A stretch of DNA of 64,000 nt from Platanthera guangdongensis (lineage: Eukaryota; Streptophyta; Magnoliopsida; Asparagales; Orchidaceae), in contig CM077151.1 in NCBI GenBank assembly GCA_039583875.1, positions 121,153,047 through 121,217,046 on the forward strand, in the 5' to 3' direction. The notes beneath the pieces are model-generated. The model was not told the DNA's origin, searched no databases, and was given only the letters and a program-made list of their open reading frames with translations. Positions 23,854 to 35,700 of this stretch are shown piece by piece. The number at the start of each line of letters is the position of its first letter. Position 1 is the stretch's first letter. The translations under genes and the position numbers were made by a program.

Positions 23854-25061
23854 TTATCTTATCTTAGGACCCCAAAATGAATTGGGTCCTAGGTTCCTGT
23901 TAGTATGAAAATGCACATGCCTTCCTACAGAAGTCCTGTCAGGAAGACTTACCCTTGCCCTTGGTACACTAGGGTTGTGCCAACAATTTATGACAAAGTA
24001 TCCCACTTTGCCACAACACCAACACTCATGGATATTATATCTTCTCTTCTGAGCAGATCTGACAGCATGGTTGACTGCAGACTGGACAGAAGGAAGAGCA
24101 GTTTCCTTGTTCTTATTTCTCTCAGCCACAGTCTGACTGAGGGTAGGTCTGGCAGTAGAAGAGCTTGGTTTTTCATGAGGTCTACTAGCAACAGTCTTCT
24201 TTGCTGAAGTCATACTGTTGATGGCCTTAGAAATACACAAGTCTAACTTGCTGGTATACTTGCCCTTGGTCAGAGTGTGTGCAGAGAGATCTTGAGAAAA
24301 GGCCACTGCCTTACTCATGAGTGAGGGGGCTGGAGCATTAAATACAAAACGTCCATGATGGGCCTTTTGGACTTTTTCATGGGGAGCCTTCTGTGCACTC
24401 AATCTCATGCCCTTTCTTCTTCCAATGTAAGGTACATTTGTATTCTTATAAGGAAGATTCTCATCCCTCTCGTGACCAATCTTGAAGTCCTGGCCATACC
24501 TGTTGGATGAGAGAATTACTTTATGAAAGGTCGACTGAGGCTTGACAGGGACACTGCATTTCCCTTTGGAGATGGTAACTCTAGAATTCCACTTAGACTC
24601 TGACTTTCTCTTGATGGAGTCTATCTTAGAGAAATTTGCCACAATTCTCTTTTCCTTCTCAAGTTTTTTTCTAGATCCTTAATAATAAAATCCTTATATT
24701 TGATGGACTCAACATGAATATCTACCATGGTCTTCAGATGACCAACTTCCCTCACTTTCAGATACAACAAAGATGATGTCTCATCATGCTGGGAAGCAGC
24801 CAGCTATAAGGAGGCAATTTCCTCAGCTTGTTTCTTAACAAACAATCTGCTTTCCTTGAAAGCTTTCAGAAGTGCACCATGATTTTCAATCAATTGATTG
24901 ATATCATCTTCTGTCATAGGACCCTCATCATCACTTGATGAGGATGCATCAGAGTCTGGACTGGACTCGTATCCAGATTCTGAGGATGAGCTGGATGGGG
25001 AATGTACCTGATCTTGTCCAGACTGATCCTGACAAGATTCTTCTTCTGTCATGGCCATCAA
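23854..25061 (-). pseudogene. Gag C-terminal region of element B
   Basis: In minus-strand order: an acidic serine-rich start (25061-24950) with DASSSSDDEGPMTEDDINQ; a coiled-coil helix (KAFKESRLFVKKQAEEIASL) ending in a stop at 24804; a frame break near a T run at 24665; and a basic segment ending in the nucleic-acid-binding knuckle CWCCGKVGYFVINC at about 23990-24030. In the knuckle, tyrosine replaces the histidine of the CX2CX4HX4C pattern. The gag core seen in copy A is absent: the leader joins directly to the acidic segment. It is therefore a truncated, inactive gag. Confidence 0.75.
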
Positions 25062-25205
25062 CCCAATGTTGATCTTGTTTTATTTGCAGAGTTGAAGCTC
25101 CATTGAGCTCCACACCTTATGGTTCACTCCTGAACCCATAAGTCCCAACCTAGTAGCTATCCTTGGGGATCAACTCAGACAGTTATGTCCTTTTTGAGTA
25201 ACCTT

Positions 25206-25217
25206 CCTCTGATATCA
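25206..25217 (-). other. Primer binding site of element B
   Basis: The minus strand reads TGATATCAGAGG, one substitution from the initiator-methionine-tRNA primer sequence. It is two bases from the 5' LTR. Confidence 0.75.
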
Positions 25218-25479
25218 CTTGAAAGTCTTTGTTTTCAATAATAGCTAAATTACCTAGAGCGGGGGGGGGGGGGGGGGTGAATAGGTTATTGGTCTCTTAT
25301 GCTATATTTTCTCACTTAATTACTTATGTGAGTGATGTGATTATGTTAGTTAGGCAAGCACACAGACAACACAACAAATTTATAGTGGTTCTCCGAATTA
25401 TGGGTACATCCACTTTCCCTCCCACCTTTCTAACTTCTAGTTAGACAAGACACTTCTCCAATCTCAGCTCCTAAGAGCT

Positions 25480-25910
25480 TACACCTCAGATCCCTCAGGA
25501 TCTCTCAGTCTCCTCCAAGACTTACAAATCAGACACTAAGCCCTACGACTCAGTGATCAACTGATCACCAACCTCAGGCCAAACACCCTACCACTCAGGC
25601 TGGGAGGACAGCCCTACCTCAGATCCACAAAGGATCCTACTTCAGAGAATGACTCTCCTACTTCTCAGGCACAATTGCCCTATCTCAGATCCAAAGGATC
25701 CTACAACTCAGGCACAAGTGCCCTATAACTCAGAGATAATGACTCTCCTATCTCAGGCTCAAAAGCCCTACAGCTCAGTGATCAACTGATCACCTACCTC
25801 GGATCTAAACTAGATCCTACACTCAGATCCACTCTTGGATCCTACACTCAGATTCACACTTGAACCTTACACTCAGCCTTTATATATTTATACTTACAAC
25901 TCAGATCTGT
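25480..25910 (-). repeat. CTCAG-spaced mini-hairpin array (5' LTR of B)
   Basis: Third instance of the array, with TGATCAACTGATCA, GGCACAAGTGCC and GATCC-type palindromes between CTCAG and CCTAC spacers. Confidence 0.75.
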
Positions 25911-26799
25911 TAATATACTACAGGGTGTGAGTGTGGGTAGTTGATTTGGCTTCAGAGAAATTTCTCTGAGCCTACCTACTTCTGTCCTGAGTTATCTCAG
26001 TCCAGACTTCTTCTACACAGTCCAGAAAGTGTCGTCAGGAAAGCTTGGCTTGAACTGTGTAGCAACTACAGCAAGGGTTGACCCTTTGCTGCCTCTTCTT
26101 CCTCAGTGATTTCCTCTGAACTTGCTGGTGTAGGAGTGGATGACACCAGCTATCTTTCTTCAGTTTTCAGCTGCTGCAACAATAGACCTTGCTGCTTCCT
26201 TACAGATCTGCTGTTCTGCTTCAACGTGAACTGACCCACAAGTTCAGTCCCATCTTCTTCTCAGCTCCAGAAATTTATCTTCAGGATTAGGCTTGCTGGA
26301 ACTGTGAAGTAACCTGCAACAAGGGTTTCTTCCTTTGCTGCAACTTGAGCTGAGATAAACTCAACCCTAACCTCTGTACTGCAGAAACTAGACAACTCTG
26401 CCTCTTCTTTTTCCTTAAAAAGCAAGATTTCTGACCTTGCTGGTGCAGGTGAAAAATGACACCAACTATCTCTTTGAACTCTTAAATCTGAAGCTTGAAC
26501 TTCTCCTTCAAGGCTCTGCAACAATGGTGAGGAAGAAGATGAAGTCCAGCTGTATTTCCAAAAGCTACTTCTTCTTCATTGATCTCTGCCTTTTTTATTA
26601 GCCCATCAACGTCTCTTAGAGCAGTAGGCCCCGCCTTGAATTTATTGGCTGCTACCAGCTTTTGCATTAATAGTTGTACTGTAGGCAAACAACGACATTT
26701 GTCGCGTACTGTAGTTTTCCCGCAACAAATTCAAATTCTGTTGACTTGTTGACTTTGCTGAAGTCAGCATCTGCGGACTTAGCCAAAATCAAGCATTTT

Positions 26800-27460
26800 T
26801 AGTATAGACGTTGAGTGAGTAAGCTTCACTCAATGCCAAAACACTTAGACAGATATTATGTCAGTAGACGTTGAGTGAGTAAACTTCACTCAATGCTAAA
26901 ACACTTAGACAGATTTTCTGTCACAGACGTTGAGTGAGTAAGCTTCACTCAACGCCAAAACACTTACACAGATTTTCTGTCACTAGGTGTTGAGTGAGCA
27001 GCCTTCATTCAACGCATTTGGACTTTGACAAATTTCTGTGTGAAATCACAGTCTCTGACTGACTAAGGTTCAGTCAACGCGTTTTATCACATGCCGTTGA
27101 GTGAGTAAGCTTCACTCAACGCCTGTGAACTTAGTTAAATATCTACACAGATTTTCTGTGTCTTTGATTGTCTGAGCTATACTCAACGAATATGAAGTTA
27201 TGTCGTTGAGTAAATGAACTTCACTCAACACCCGTGGACTTAGCCACATTTCTGCCTGTTTCTTCTTAGGTTTTTACTGCCTTAGCCTGTCTCACAGCTT
27301 TTTGCTGTATGACGTTGAGTGTGTATACTTCACTCCATGCTTGTGGATTTAGCGACATCTTCAGCTTGCGAATTGTTTGGCTTTGACTAAACAAGCTGAA
27401 CTCAGCGCTATTAGCCACCTGACGTTGAGTGAATAGACTTCACTCAACGCCTATGGACTT
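26800..27460 (-). repeat. GGCGTTGAGTGAG palindrome array (5' LTR of B)
   Basis: About nine units. The best is at 26930-26960 (GACGTTGAGTGAG, loop, CTTCACTCAACGCC). Confidence 0.8.
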
Positions 27461-27653
27461 AGACAATTTTTCTGTCATTCCACTAGCTTGCTTAGTCATC
27501 ACCTGTCTTGGCCACTTGAATCAACCTGTCCAATCAATGCATAGAAGGTACCCTGCATACATAGAACTTGTAGGACATGTTAGATTACAACATGTGTATA
27601 CCATTGTCTACAAGACCTTCAAATCCAGGACATTGGGATCAATGGACCCAACA

Positions 27654-27658
27654 CCCGG
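27654..27658. other. Right target-site duplication of element B
   Basis: CCCGG, partner of TCCGG at 16473-16477. Confidence 0.75.
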
Positions 27659-29400
27659 CGTTAGCATCTCCTTAACGCTATGTTCTTTCTCTGTCTTTTG
27701 TATGTGTGGGTAGTGGTATGGTCAAATGTTAGTCGGCTTAGCTCCTTTCTTGAGGTTGATGTGGTGGTTCTCTAAATCTCTTTGGCGGAAGTGAGTGGGG
27801 TTCCTGGAAAATCTTTGATTATTGCCCTAACAAGGACTGCATCTGCTCTAGCACCTCGTGTGGAGAAGTTGGTCATGGCACAAGATGTATGATCACTACC
27901 ATAGGATCTTCTTGGTCCCACAACCTTTCTAGGCTTCAAACAAAAACCTCCTTCATGGATGAAGTTTTGAGTCCATTCAGACAGTAGTCCTTCCCACCCC
28001 GAGTAAACTCCATAGTCATGTACTGCCAGTCCTGTGTTACCTTCCCTAACTGTTGTAGCCATTGGACCCCCAGAATCATGTCGGACCCCTTGATGGGCAA
28101 CAAGTAAACTTCCAACTAGTACAAGTACCCTTGCACCCATAGTTCCACCCCTTTCATGACTCCTTCACATTGCAGCTTGTTGTCGTCAGCTACCATAACC
28201 TGGAAGGCGGTGTCGCGGTTGACCTCCAGGCCCAACCTCTGAGCAACTGCGGGGTTGATGAAGTTGTGTGCACTACCACTGCCGATCAAAATGTTCACGT
28301 TCTATTGGAGGATCCTCCTGGTGATTCGCATAGTCATGGGTGTGGTTTCTCCCTCCATAGCCTCGTTGGATGCGCCAAACTCAGCCAGATCGAAGTCTAC
28401 TTCCTATTCATCTCCTGCGCCTGCAACTCCCCATTCTCTTTCTTCCCTCAGCATGTATACTTTGATCATCTAACATTTATGTTCGTGACATATTTCTCAT
28501 CGCAGTTGAAACGCACCCCTTTTTCCCGTCACACCTATAGCTCGGGCCATGTTAGTTTTTTCACCGTCGCCTTCCCTATCATTGTTTGTTCCCTTCTTCC
28601 CATTGGTGGGTTCGCCATATTCTTACCATTGGTGGTTTCGCCATATTCTTCCCATTGGCCATGTGTGCCCTCTGTCTGTTAAAGCACTCCTCCTGGATTA
28701 GGGCCAAACTGATGGCATGGTTCAAGCTGCCATGAAAACAAAACAACTCAGGAGTGTCCTCTCCTCCCACTGCACCCTGTTCGCCAGCCTTTCGAATTCT
28801 ATGCGGTACTCCATTATTAAGCCTCTTTGCCACAATTTTTGGAGAAGGACCTCAAAATCATCATACTCATGGGGCTCGAATATTGCTGTGAAACTGTCAA
28901 CGAAATCGGACCAAGGTGCATATTCACGCTCTCGGAGGAACCACTGGATCCACTGGAATGCATCATCTTCAAGGTGAAAGGTATCCAGTTGCACCCACTG
29001 TTATTCTGGAATCTCCCGGTTGTTGTAAAATAACTCCGCCTTGTGAACCCATTCCACCACATCGCCTCGTTTGAATTTTGGGTAATTCATGCAGGTCCTT
29101 TTTGGTGATATATTGGCTCTCGGATTTTGTTGACTGTGTGCTCCATACTCCTGATCGAGACGAAGGGGTCGTCGACGCTCTTTCGACTAATTCGTGTATC
29201 CTCCTTCCTCGTCATGTTGATAGTCGAGCCTTGTAACCGCCGAGGGAGGTCTGTAATCCCACCCGCCACCTGTTTTGCTGCTACCGGTGTGTCTCGATCC
29301 CTTAGGGTTAGGTAGAGCCCATCCCTTAGGGTAGACCATATCCCTAGGTTGATGGTCAATCAGGTCCTCTCGTCCCTTGCTGAGGCCCCCTGGTGACTGC
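27659..29400 (-). pseudogene. Element X gag, protease and start of reverse transcriptase
   Basis: In minus-strand order: gag core near 28722-28994 (DDAFQWIQWF, then FVDSFTAIFEP); a decayed zinc knuckle near 28520; the protease at 28116-28298, with ILIGSGSAHNFINP where the catalytic aspartate of the D-S-G triad is glycine; DMILGVQWLQQLG near 28050; and the first residues of reverse transcriptase, with INLKKGAKPTNIRPYHYP, near 27700-27770. The domain continues at 16472. Several stops and frameshifts occur. The order and motifs are those of a chromovirus of the Reina type. Confidence 0.75.
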
Positions 29401-30039
29401 TCGACCCCTGGTGAGTGCTCGCTTTCTCGTTCACCGTTGTTTTACCCTTGATACTTGGAGACAACAAACTCTTGATCTCCTCCATGCAAGCATCCGGTCG
29501 CTCTTCCAATTTTTTCTCTGACTTCTTAATTTTTATTCAATGGTTGTCACTGTATCTGTCAGCTTGTAGTTCTCTAGTGTTGCTAGCATCGTGGATTCTT
29601 CATGAGGGCGAGTCACCATAGTGGAACTCAAGGGTTTAGATATGGCAGCAACCGGCTTCGAAGCAAAAAGGGGCGCTATCTGCTGATGACGTCGGTGCCA
29701 GGGGGATCGACGAGGCAGTCAGGCACAGTGGAGAAGCAGTCGACGAATGAATTGCTGCGTTTGAAGGATGCAGAGCCGACGATGCAGGCGATCAAAGCAG
29801 ACGATCAAAGGATGTGGAGGTATCGTCGACGCAGTCGACCGACGTTGTTGATCGATGGATCCAGAGATGTCGTCGAAGTAGTCACTCGAAATCGACGCGG
29901 ATGAGGTCGACGAAGTCATTCGAAGCCGACGATGAGGTCGTAGCAGTCATTTGAAGCCGAAGATCGAATCAGTCGATTGAAGGATGCACCGCAACTGACA
30001 ATGGGAATGATGTTGGAACTTAGCAACAAGGGCGGGGAA
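29401..30039 (-). other. Leader and N-terminal gag region of element X
   Basis: 29640-29990 is rich in GTCGA and TCGACG motifs with short direct repeats such as GTCGACGAAGTCATTCGAAG. No domain is recognised. It lies between primer site and gag core, so it is probably leader plus the weakly conserved gag start. Confidence 0.45.
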
Positions 30040-30057
30040 AGGTCCTCTGATTCCAAA
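30040..30057 (-). other. Primer binding site of element X
   Basis: The minus strand reads TTTGGAATCAGAGGACC directly after the LTR end, one substitution from the TGGTATCAGAG core. Confidence 0.7.
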
Positions 30058-30333
30058 TGTTAGGAACACAAAAGGGAATAAGAGAGGTGAGAGAATTTGG
30101 GATTAGGGTTTGAGAGGAGGAGAGGGAAAATACCTGAAGAGTTCTTTTCATGCCCTAGTCGAACAAGCCCTAGAGGTATATACCTCTGGGTCAAGAGGAC
30201 ACCCTTATGTGGACTGAACCCGGAGGTTCAGGCCCAAACAGTCGCGGTTTAATTGGGCCTGTTTTGTGCTGACTCCTTCCGCCGACGTGCGTATTCATCA
30301 CTTGTGAACCGGTTCATATGCGGGGTCATAATA
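30058..30333 (-). repeat. 5' LTR of element X
   Basis: About 276 bases aligned with 13564-13861. The outer terminus has decayed from the TGTTATGACC seen in the 3' copy to TATTATGACC. Confidence 0.8.
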
Positions 30334-30600
30334 GAATACCAACTAGTAGTACTCATATCTTGTGCAATGATTTGTCTTCGGGTTGGCCCCCTCCCCATTT
30401 TGTAGCTACAGGTATGCCTATCATAAATCTAACTTAGAAAAAGTGCAAGGCTCTTCGAACTGGTTAGTAAATCCATCAATCTTAGGGAGTAGTTTCTTAT
30501 TCTTTATTGAGAACTTATACGACTCATGGTTGCTGACACACAACTCCAAATCGTCATTCTTCATAACAAACTTAAGAAACACTCCTAATGGAAATGTTGT
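30334..30600 (-). pseudogene. T1 reverse transcriptase, N-terminal part
   Basis: The minus-strand translation contains IKNKKLLPKIDG followed by TFSKLDL, the order found in gypsy reverse transcriptase just before the residues that resume at 13563. It is damaged by stops. Together with 13198-13563 it shows where element X landed. Confidence 0.7.
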
Positions 30601-31559
30601 TAGGTATAATAATATTAATGCGTGCTGTTAAACAATCTGTTCAGTTAATTGTCTAAGTGTCATTCGGTTGAAGATTTGGTTATGGGTAAAATTTAAGGAA
30701 TGAGTTTAATTTGGGCATATGTCTATGATATGCTTGAGAGGCACCGTAGCTCCTTGAGGAAAAAAACATTTGAAGGTTCTCATTCTAGTTTAACATCTAT
30801 TCATATCCGCGAGCGACACTTGTGATATGAAGCAAACTAAGCAACAATACATAAATCGGTGCATGACAAGTAATATCTGAAGTACACAACGAAATTTTTT
30901 AAACTGAAGTTTAGATTAAAGAAATACCATAATATCTAATTTACAAAGCCAACTAGAAGTGAAATGAGCAAATAGACATTTAAGAAATGCAATCTAAACG
31001 TGTAAATCCTCAGAAGCTTATCCTAAATGTATCTCTCGACATGTGGCCCCTTAAATGAAATGTCTAATGACGGGTTGAAAAATTATCCTAAACCCATCTC
31101 GTGAGTTAGAAAAATTATCCTCTTTGTGACACTAAAATAACAATCAAAATATGCGTGCTTGCTTTAAAATGATATTTGAGGCTATAGGAATGTATATTAT
31201 GGTTTTATGGATGCTTTACTTTAAATGTACTTTTAAACATAAATGTCTTTTCTATTACTTGATATGGTGCTAAATCTCTCACCACTTTTGGAATCATTAT
31301 AGTATAGGGATTCTAGGTTTCAGCTTGTAGTTAGAATTGAGATGTCTTATGTCTTCTTTCTTCTTATTCTTAGTTAAATAAATTATTATGCATATTCTAG
31401 TGATTCAAATTCATAATGGCGAACATAGATGCCCTAATATCTCTCGGTCATGGACACAGATTTGCATCTATTAATGGGATGTCGGCTCCCCAATTTGAGG
31501 CTCATATGGTCTGCCACACTCTATGATTAAGATAATGTGCCTCTATCTATCTTGAGAGG
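30601..31559. other. Unassigned A+T-rich sequence left of element G1
   Basis: Expected to hold the 5' part of T1, but I could not recognise gag or protease. No frame above 80 codons and no repeat boundary are supported. Its right edge joins 38995 once G1 is removed. Confidence 0.35.
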
Positions 31560-31564
31560 AAACC
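31560..31564. other. Left target-site duplication of G1
   Basis: AAACC, repeated exactly at 38990-38994. Confidence 0.95.
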
Positions 31565-31797
31565 TGATGAGGGACCATCGGGCGCATCTCGGCGCAAGGC
31601 GGGCCCCACCTTCGTATATTCGCGTCGACGGGCTTGATCGGACCGGCGATCCGCCACCGCGGATGTGTCCGGCTCGTCGTTTCGACTCAGTTTCATATAT
31701 GACATTTTATATTTTGGATTTTATTTCATGTACTTATGGGATCGGAACCGCCGGCCAATCATAGCCGTCGATTCCGGTTGCCCTATTTCCATTCTCC

Positions 31798-31805
31798 TAT
31801 AAATA
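31798..31805 (+). promoter_or_regulatory. TATA box of G1 5' LTR
   Basis: TATAAATA, about 230 bases into the LTR. It predicts a transcript starting near 31830, which would put most of the LTR in the R-U5 part. The same box is at 38028-38035 in the 3' LTR. Confidence 0.7.
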
Positions 31806-32168
31806 TATGTGTTAGGGCTGCAGGAAGGGTATTGCTGAAATTAGGAGAAGGCTTCTTCCTCATTTTCGGTGGTCATTCCGCGGTGCCGACGCCGTGGAGC
31901 CCTTGGTGCCGATTCCTTGGGTAAGGTTCGTTGTTTATCTTGTCTTGAATCCCTACATCTGATTTCCCCTCTCCGATTTCCCACCGCCAAACCCTCACAA
32001 CCAGCCGCCCACCTACAGCCGCACCCCTACCGGCAACTACAGCCGGCAGCCATCTCCTCCCGCTAATCCCCCACCGCCGCATCCTCTTTTCCCCCCTTCC
32101 TAGCCCTCACCCCCTCCAAGCTGCTGCCGCCATACCCCCATACAGCAGCCGCCAGCCCACCCTCACCG

Positions 32169-32202
32169 GATCTGGACAGATCCGACCAGATCTGTCCAGA
32201 TC
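32169..32202 (+). repeat. Perfect 14-base inverted repeat in G1 LTR
   Basis: GATCTGGACAGATC and GATCTGTCCAGATC are separated by six bases. It is expected to lie in the transcribed leader and to form a stable RNA stem. It is also present in the 3' LTR. Confidence 0.85.
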
Positions 32203-32759
32203 GGGACTGGATCTAGCCGGATCCAGTCCAGCGCCCAGCCAGCCCACTAAATCTGCCCTTCTACCTCCTTCCTCACGTGGATCCACCTTCCCCGTACCCG
32301 ATCTCGCCTCCACACCACCCGGAAGTCCACCTAAGCCTCCGAAAATTTCAGATCTACATATTTCCTGCAGCCCGAGTTTTAATTCAGCGCTTTATACTTG
32401 TTATGTGGATTTTATTGTTGATGGTCTAATATATATATTGTGCACGTTGTGGATCTTGTGTTCGACGGAATTATAGCACGTTATTTTCGCCCGTGAATCT
32501 CTTGCATTGCAGGACGCTTCATTCGCCGCACGCTTAAATTAGCCCTCCGTGCGGAGGAACGCTATTGCCTTAAATTGCTGAATAGAAATCGTTTCTCTTG
32601 CTCAAAATGCATGCATTGATTTATATGTTGAATTGTTGCTTAAATTAATTTAACGCCTGATTAATTTCTTCTCACATATAGTCATCGGTTAGGTGAGTCC
32701 ATTCCCACGTCACTAGCAAGCGTTTTAGGAGTTCACTCCATACCCTACCCTACATCAGT

Positions 32760-32771
32760 TGGTATCAGAGC
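32760..32771 (+). other. Primer binding site of G1
   Basis: TGGTATCAGAGC, an exact initiator-methionine-tRNA complement, two bases after the LTR. Confidence 0.95.
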
Positions 32772-32791
32772 CCAAGGTTGGGCCATTGTGC

Positions 32792-35700
32792 ATGCTCCGT
32801 AGTGGTAGGACATTTAGAAGCATGGTAGATCCGCCAGTCACCAACGATCGGGCAGCGGGCTCGAATTCGAGTACCGCTACCACCGACTTCCAGCGCCTTA
32901 TTCTAGAACGTTTTGACGCAATGGGTACCCAGTTCGAGAATGTGCGTCACGATATCGCCGCGGTGACTCGTCGTCTAGATCTGATTGAGCACGCTAGAGA
33001 TACCCCCTCCCTTCATGACGATGAGATCGCGGGTGACCCGGGAGAGCCTCCCCGTCACGGGCAGCGAGCCAGAGATGATCCGCCACCGGCAGACCGCTAC
33101 CACCGTGAGGTCCCCGTGAGAGTCCCCACCCCGCCTGCATGGCGGAATCCCGAGCCAGCACGTGGCCGACCCCCGCCCCCGCGGGAAGATTACCGCATGC
33201 CACGTTATCCTGGCCTGAGGGACCATGTCCCTCCACACGATCGCCGTGACCATCGTCGAGACGAGTATTACCCGCCGGGTCGACGTGAGCGCGGGCCCCC
33301 GCCCGCTCGGCACGACTATGACCGGGACGACGATCCTGATGAGTATCCTGACCCGCGGAGAGGTGATCGCGGTTTTGACATCACCCGTAGGATTCGCCTC
33401 GATGCCCCGACATTCGATGGTCGCCTGGACCCAAAGGCCTTTAGTGATTGGCTCCTGGACATGGATCATTATTTTGATTGGTACGACATGAGTGATGAGC
33501 GTTGCGTCCGGCTCGCCAAGATGAAGTTGGTCGGGCAGGCCAAGGTATATTGGATTAGTGTCGAGAGATCCTTAGAGCGTGACGGTTATTACCCTATCAC
33601 CAGATGGGGAGAGATGAAGCAGAGGCTGAGCGAGAAGTACCTCCCTGCGTCCTACCGGGATCAGTTATTCGAGCAATTACAGAACTTGCGTCAGGGAACG
33701 CTTACGGTGGCCGAATATATGGCTCGATTCGACGAGCTAGTTGTTAGGAGCGATATTTCGGAGGAGCCTATTGCCACCGCCTCTCGATTCAAGGCTGGCC
33801 TCCGCTCGGATCTCCGGAGAGAGCTGATTCCCCATCGCTTGGAGACTGTAGATCAAATATTCCAGCTCGCTCTAGAGTATGAGCAGTACCTTCGTGCCCC
33901 TAGTACGAAGCAGTTTCCTTCCCGGACGGATTCGTCAACGTTTAGGAAGCCCGCTCCCGCCCAGACTGCTGCAGCCACCTCATCCCCCCGAGTCACTCCT
34001 GACTTGAAAGGGAAGGCTGTCGCTACCGAGGGCCAGAGGCCTGGGGGTATACAGTGTTTTAGGTGCGGAGGTAGAGGACACGTGGCGGCCCACTGCCCCA
34101 CTCGTAGTCTGCTGATTGAGGACGAGGAGCCCGATTTAGAGGGTGATGTGGAGATTACTGAGGAGGTCACTGCCACCGTTGAGGAGGGCTGGGAGAGCGA
34201 CGCTGAGCGATCGTTAGAGGTGGGAGTGGTCAGGCGCTTTCTGCACACCCCACGAGCGGATGAGGATTGGCGCCGCACTACCATTTTCTACACGTATTTC
34301 CCGAGTGCAGGCGGCCCCTGCAAGTTGGCTATCGATAGCGGGAGTTGCGTGAACATCGTGGCCCAGAAGGGTCTAGACCGTATGCAGGTGAAGGCGGAGC
34401 CTCACCCACATCCTTATCGTGTCATCTGGGTTGATAAGACAGCTATCCAGGTTACCCAGCGCTGTCTTGTTCCGATTACTATAGCATCTTTTGAGGATCG
34501 AGTTTGGTGCGATGTCATCCCTATGGATGTCGCCCACGTCCTGCTGGGCCGCCCTTGGTTATTTGATCGCGATGTCACGTGCTTCGGTCGATCGAACACG
34601 TGTGTCTTCTATGATAAGGGGCGGAAGATCACCATATCCCCCACCCAGCCCAGAGAGAGGCCTAAGGGCCGGGTCGAGCCGTCCACTAGCACGATTGCTT
34701 CGAGACCCGTGCATATCCTGAGGCGTAGTGAGTTTCTGAGAGATAGCACTGATGCTGGTATCATGTATGTAGTGGCAGCCACTATGGCTTCTGATTGCCC
34801 TACACCTGAGGTTTCCCCTGCCATGCGGCCGTTACTAGATGAGTTTGCAGACATTATGCCAGAGGAGCTCCCTGATGAGTTACCCCCTCTGCGGGACATC
34901 CAGCACGCGATAGACTTAGTCCCGGGGGCCTCGCTCCCCAATCTGCCACATTATCGCATGAATCCCGTTGAGCATGCTGAGCTCAAGAGGCAGGTTGATG
35001 AGCTTCTTCGGAAGCAGTTTATCCGCGAGAGCTTGAGTCCATGTGCCGTCCCCGCCCTCCTTACCCCTAAGAAGGACGGCAGTTGGCGCATGTGCATTGA
35101 TAGTAGAGCTATCAACAAGATTACTGTGAAGTATCGTTTCCCGATCCCTCGTCTAGATGACCTATTAGACACGATGTCCGGAGCTCAGATCTTCTCGAAG
35201 ATCGATCTCCGAAGCGGGTACCACCAGATTAGGGTCCGCGAGGGAGACGAGTGGAAGACGGCGTTCAAGACGAAAGACGGTCTGTATGAGTGGTTGGTCA
35301 TGCCATTTGGGCTCTCGAACGCCCCGAGCACGTTTATGCGAGTCATGACCCAGGTCCTGCGGCCCTATATGGGCAAGTTCCTAGTTGTTTACTTTGACGA
35401 CATTTTGATCTATAGCCACACTGAACCTGATCACCTTGAGCACTTGAGACTCCTATTCGATATTCTCCGAAAGGAGAAGCTGTTTATCAATCTGAAGAAG
35501 TGCTCCTTCCTATCGGAGTCCGTCCACTTCTTGGGATTTATTATCTCCTCCTCAGGCGTGTCAGTTGACCCTGAGAAGGTCCAGTCCATCCGTGAGTGGC
35601 CCGTACCTTCGACCATTCATGAGGCTCGTAGCTTTCATGGACTGGCTACCTTTTATAGGAGATTTGTTAGGGGTTTTAGCTCGATCATGGCCCCCTTTAC

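Larger units (their letters stand above)
16478..27653 (-). mobile_element. Sirevirus-like copia element B, non-autonomous
   Basis: An 11.2-kb minus-strand element with LTRs at 25220-27653 (5') and 16478-20005 (3', containing a hAT insertion), a primer site at 25206-25217, and a near-perfect 5-bp target duplication. Its internal region holds the C-terminal part of gag, only the tail of RNase H, and then a long envelope-like coding region. Protease, integrase and reverse transcriptase are missing. The extra ORF after pol, the large LTRs and the acidic gag match the Sirevirus (Maximus/SIRE) lineage. It lies inside element X. Confidence 0.85.
25220..27653 (-). repeat. 5' LTR of element B
   Basis: 2434 bases, aligned with the LTRs at 864-4237 and 16478-20005. 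It begins on the minus strand with TGTTGGGTCC. It carries the mini-hairpin array at 25480-25910, the GGCGTTGAG palindrome array at 26800-27460, and an unbroken G run of about 18 at 25262-25279 that could form a quadruplex and may vary in length between individuals. Confidence 0.85.
13564..30333 (-). mobile_element. Element X: Reina-like gypsy retrotransposon, interrupted
   Basis: A minus-strand element with short LTRs at 30058-30333 (5') and 13564-13861 (3'). It has a primer site next to the 5' LTR, gag and protease at 27659-29400, and the rest of pol at 13862-16472. It spans 16.8 kb only because an 11.2-kb Sirevirus-like element sits inside its reverse transcriptase. The flanking 5-mers (GGCTA and GAATA on the plus strand) are not a clean target duplication. 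However, T1 reverse transcriptase motifs resume on the two sides, which shows that X is an insertion into T1. Confidence 0.8.
31565..32757 (+). repeat. 5' LTR of G1
   Basis: 1193 bases from TGATGAGG to CTACATCA. It contains a TATA box at 31798-31805, a C-rich transcribed region, and a perfect inverted repeat at 32169-32202. Its first 73 bases are also the end of the gag-pol frame in the 3' copy. Differences from the 3' LTR are T/C near 31865, G/C near 31930 and C-run lengths near 32096 and 32114. Confidence 0.95.

Noticed and set aside
28170..28682. 170-codon plus-strand frame
   Set aside because: It is antisense to the gag-protease region of element X, whose minus-strand motifs are clear.
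32975..33469. 164-codon minus-strand frame and other frames within 33000-37800
   Set aside because: They are shadows of the G1 gag-pol frame, which has intact catalytic motifs on the plus strand.
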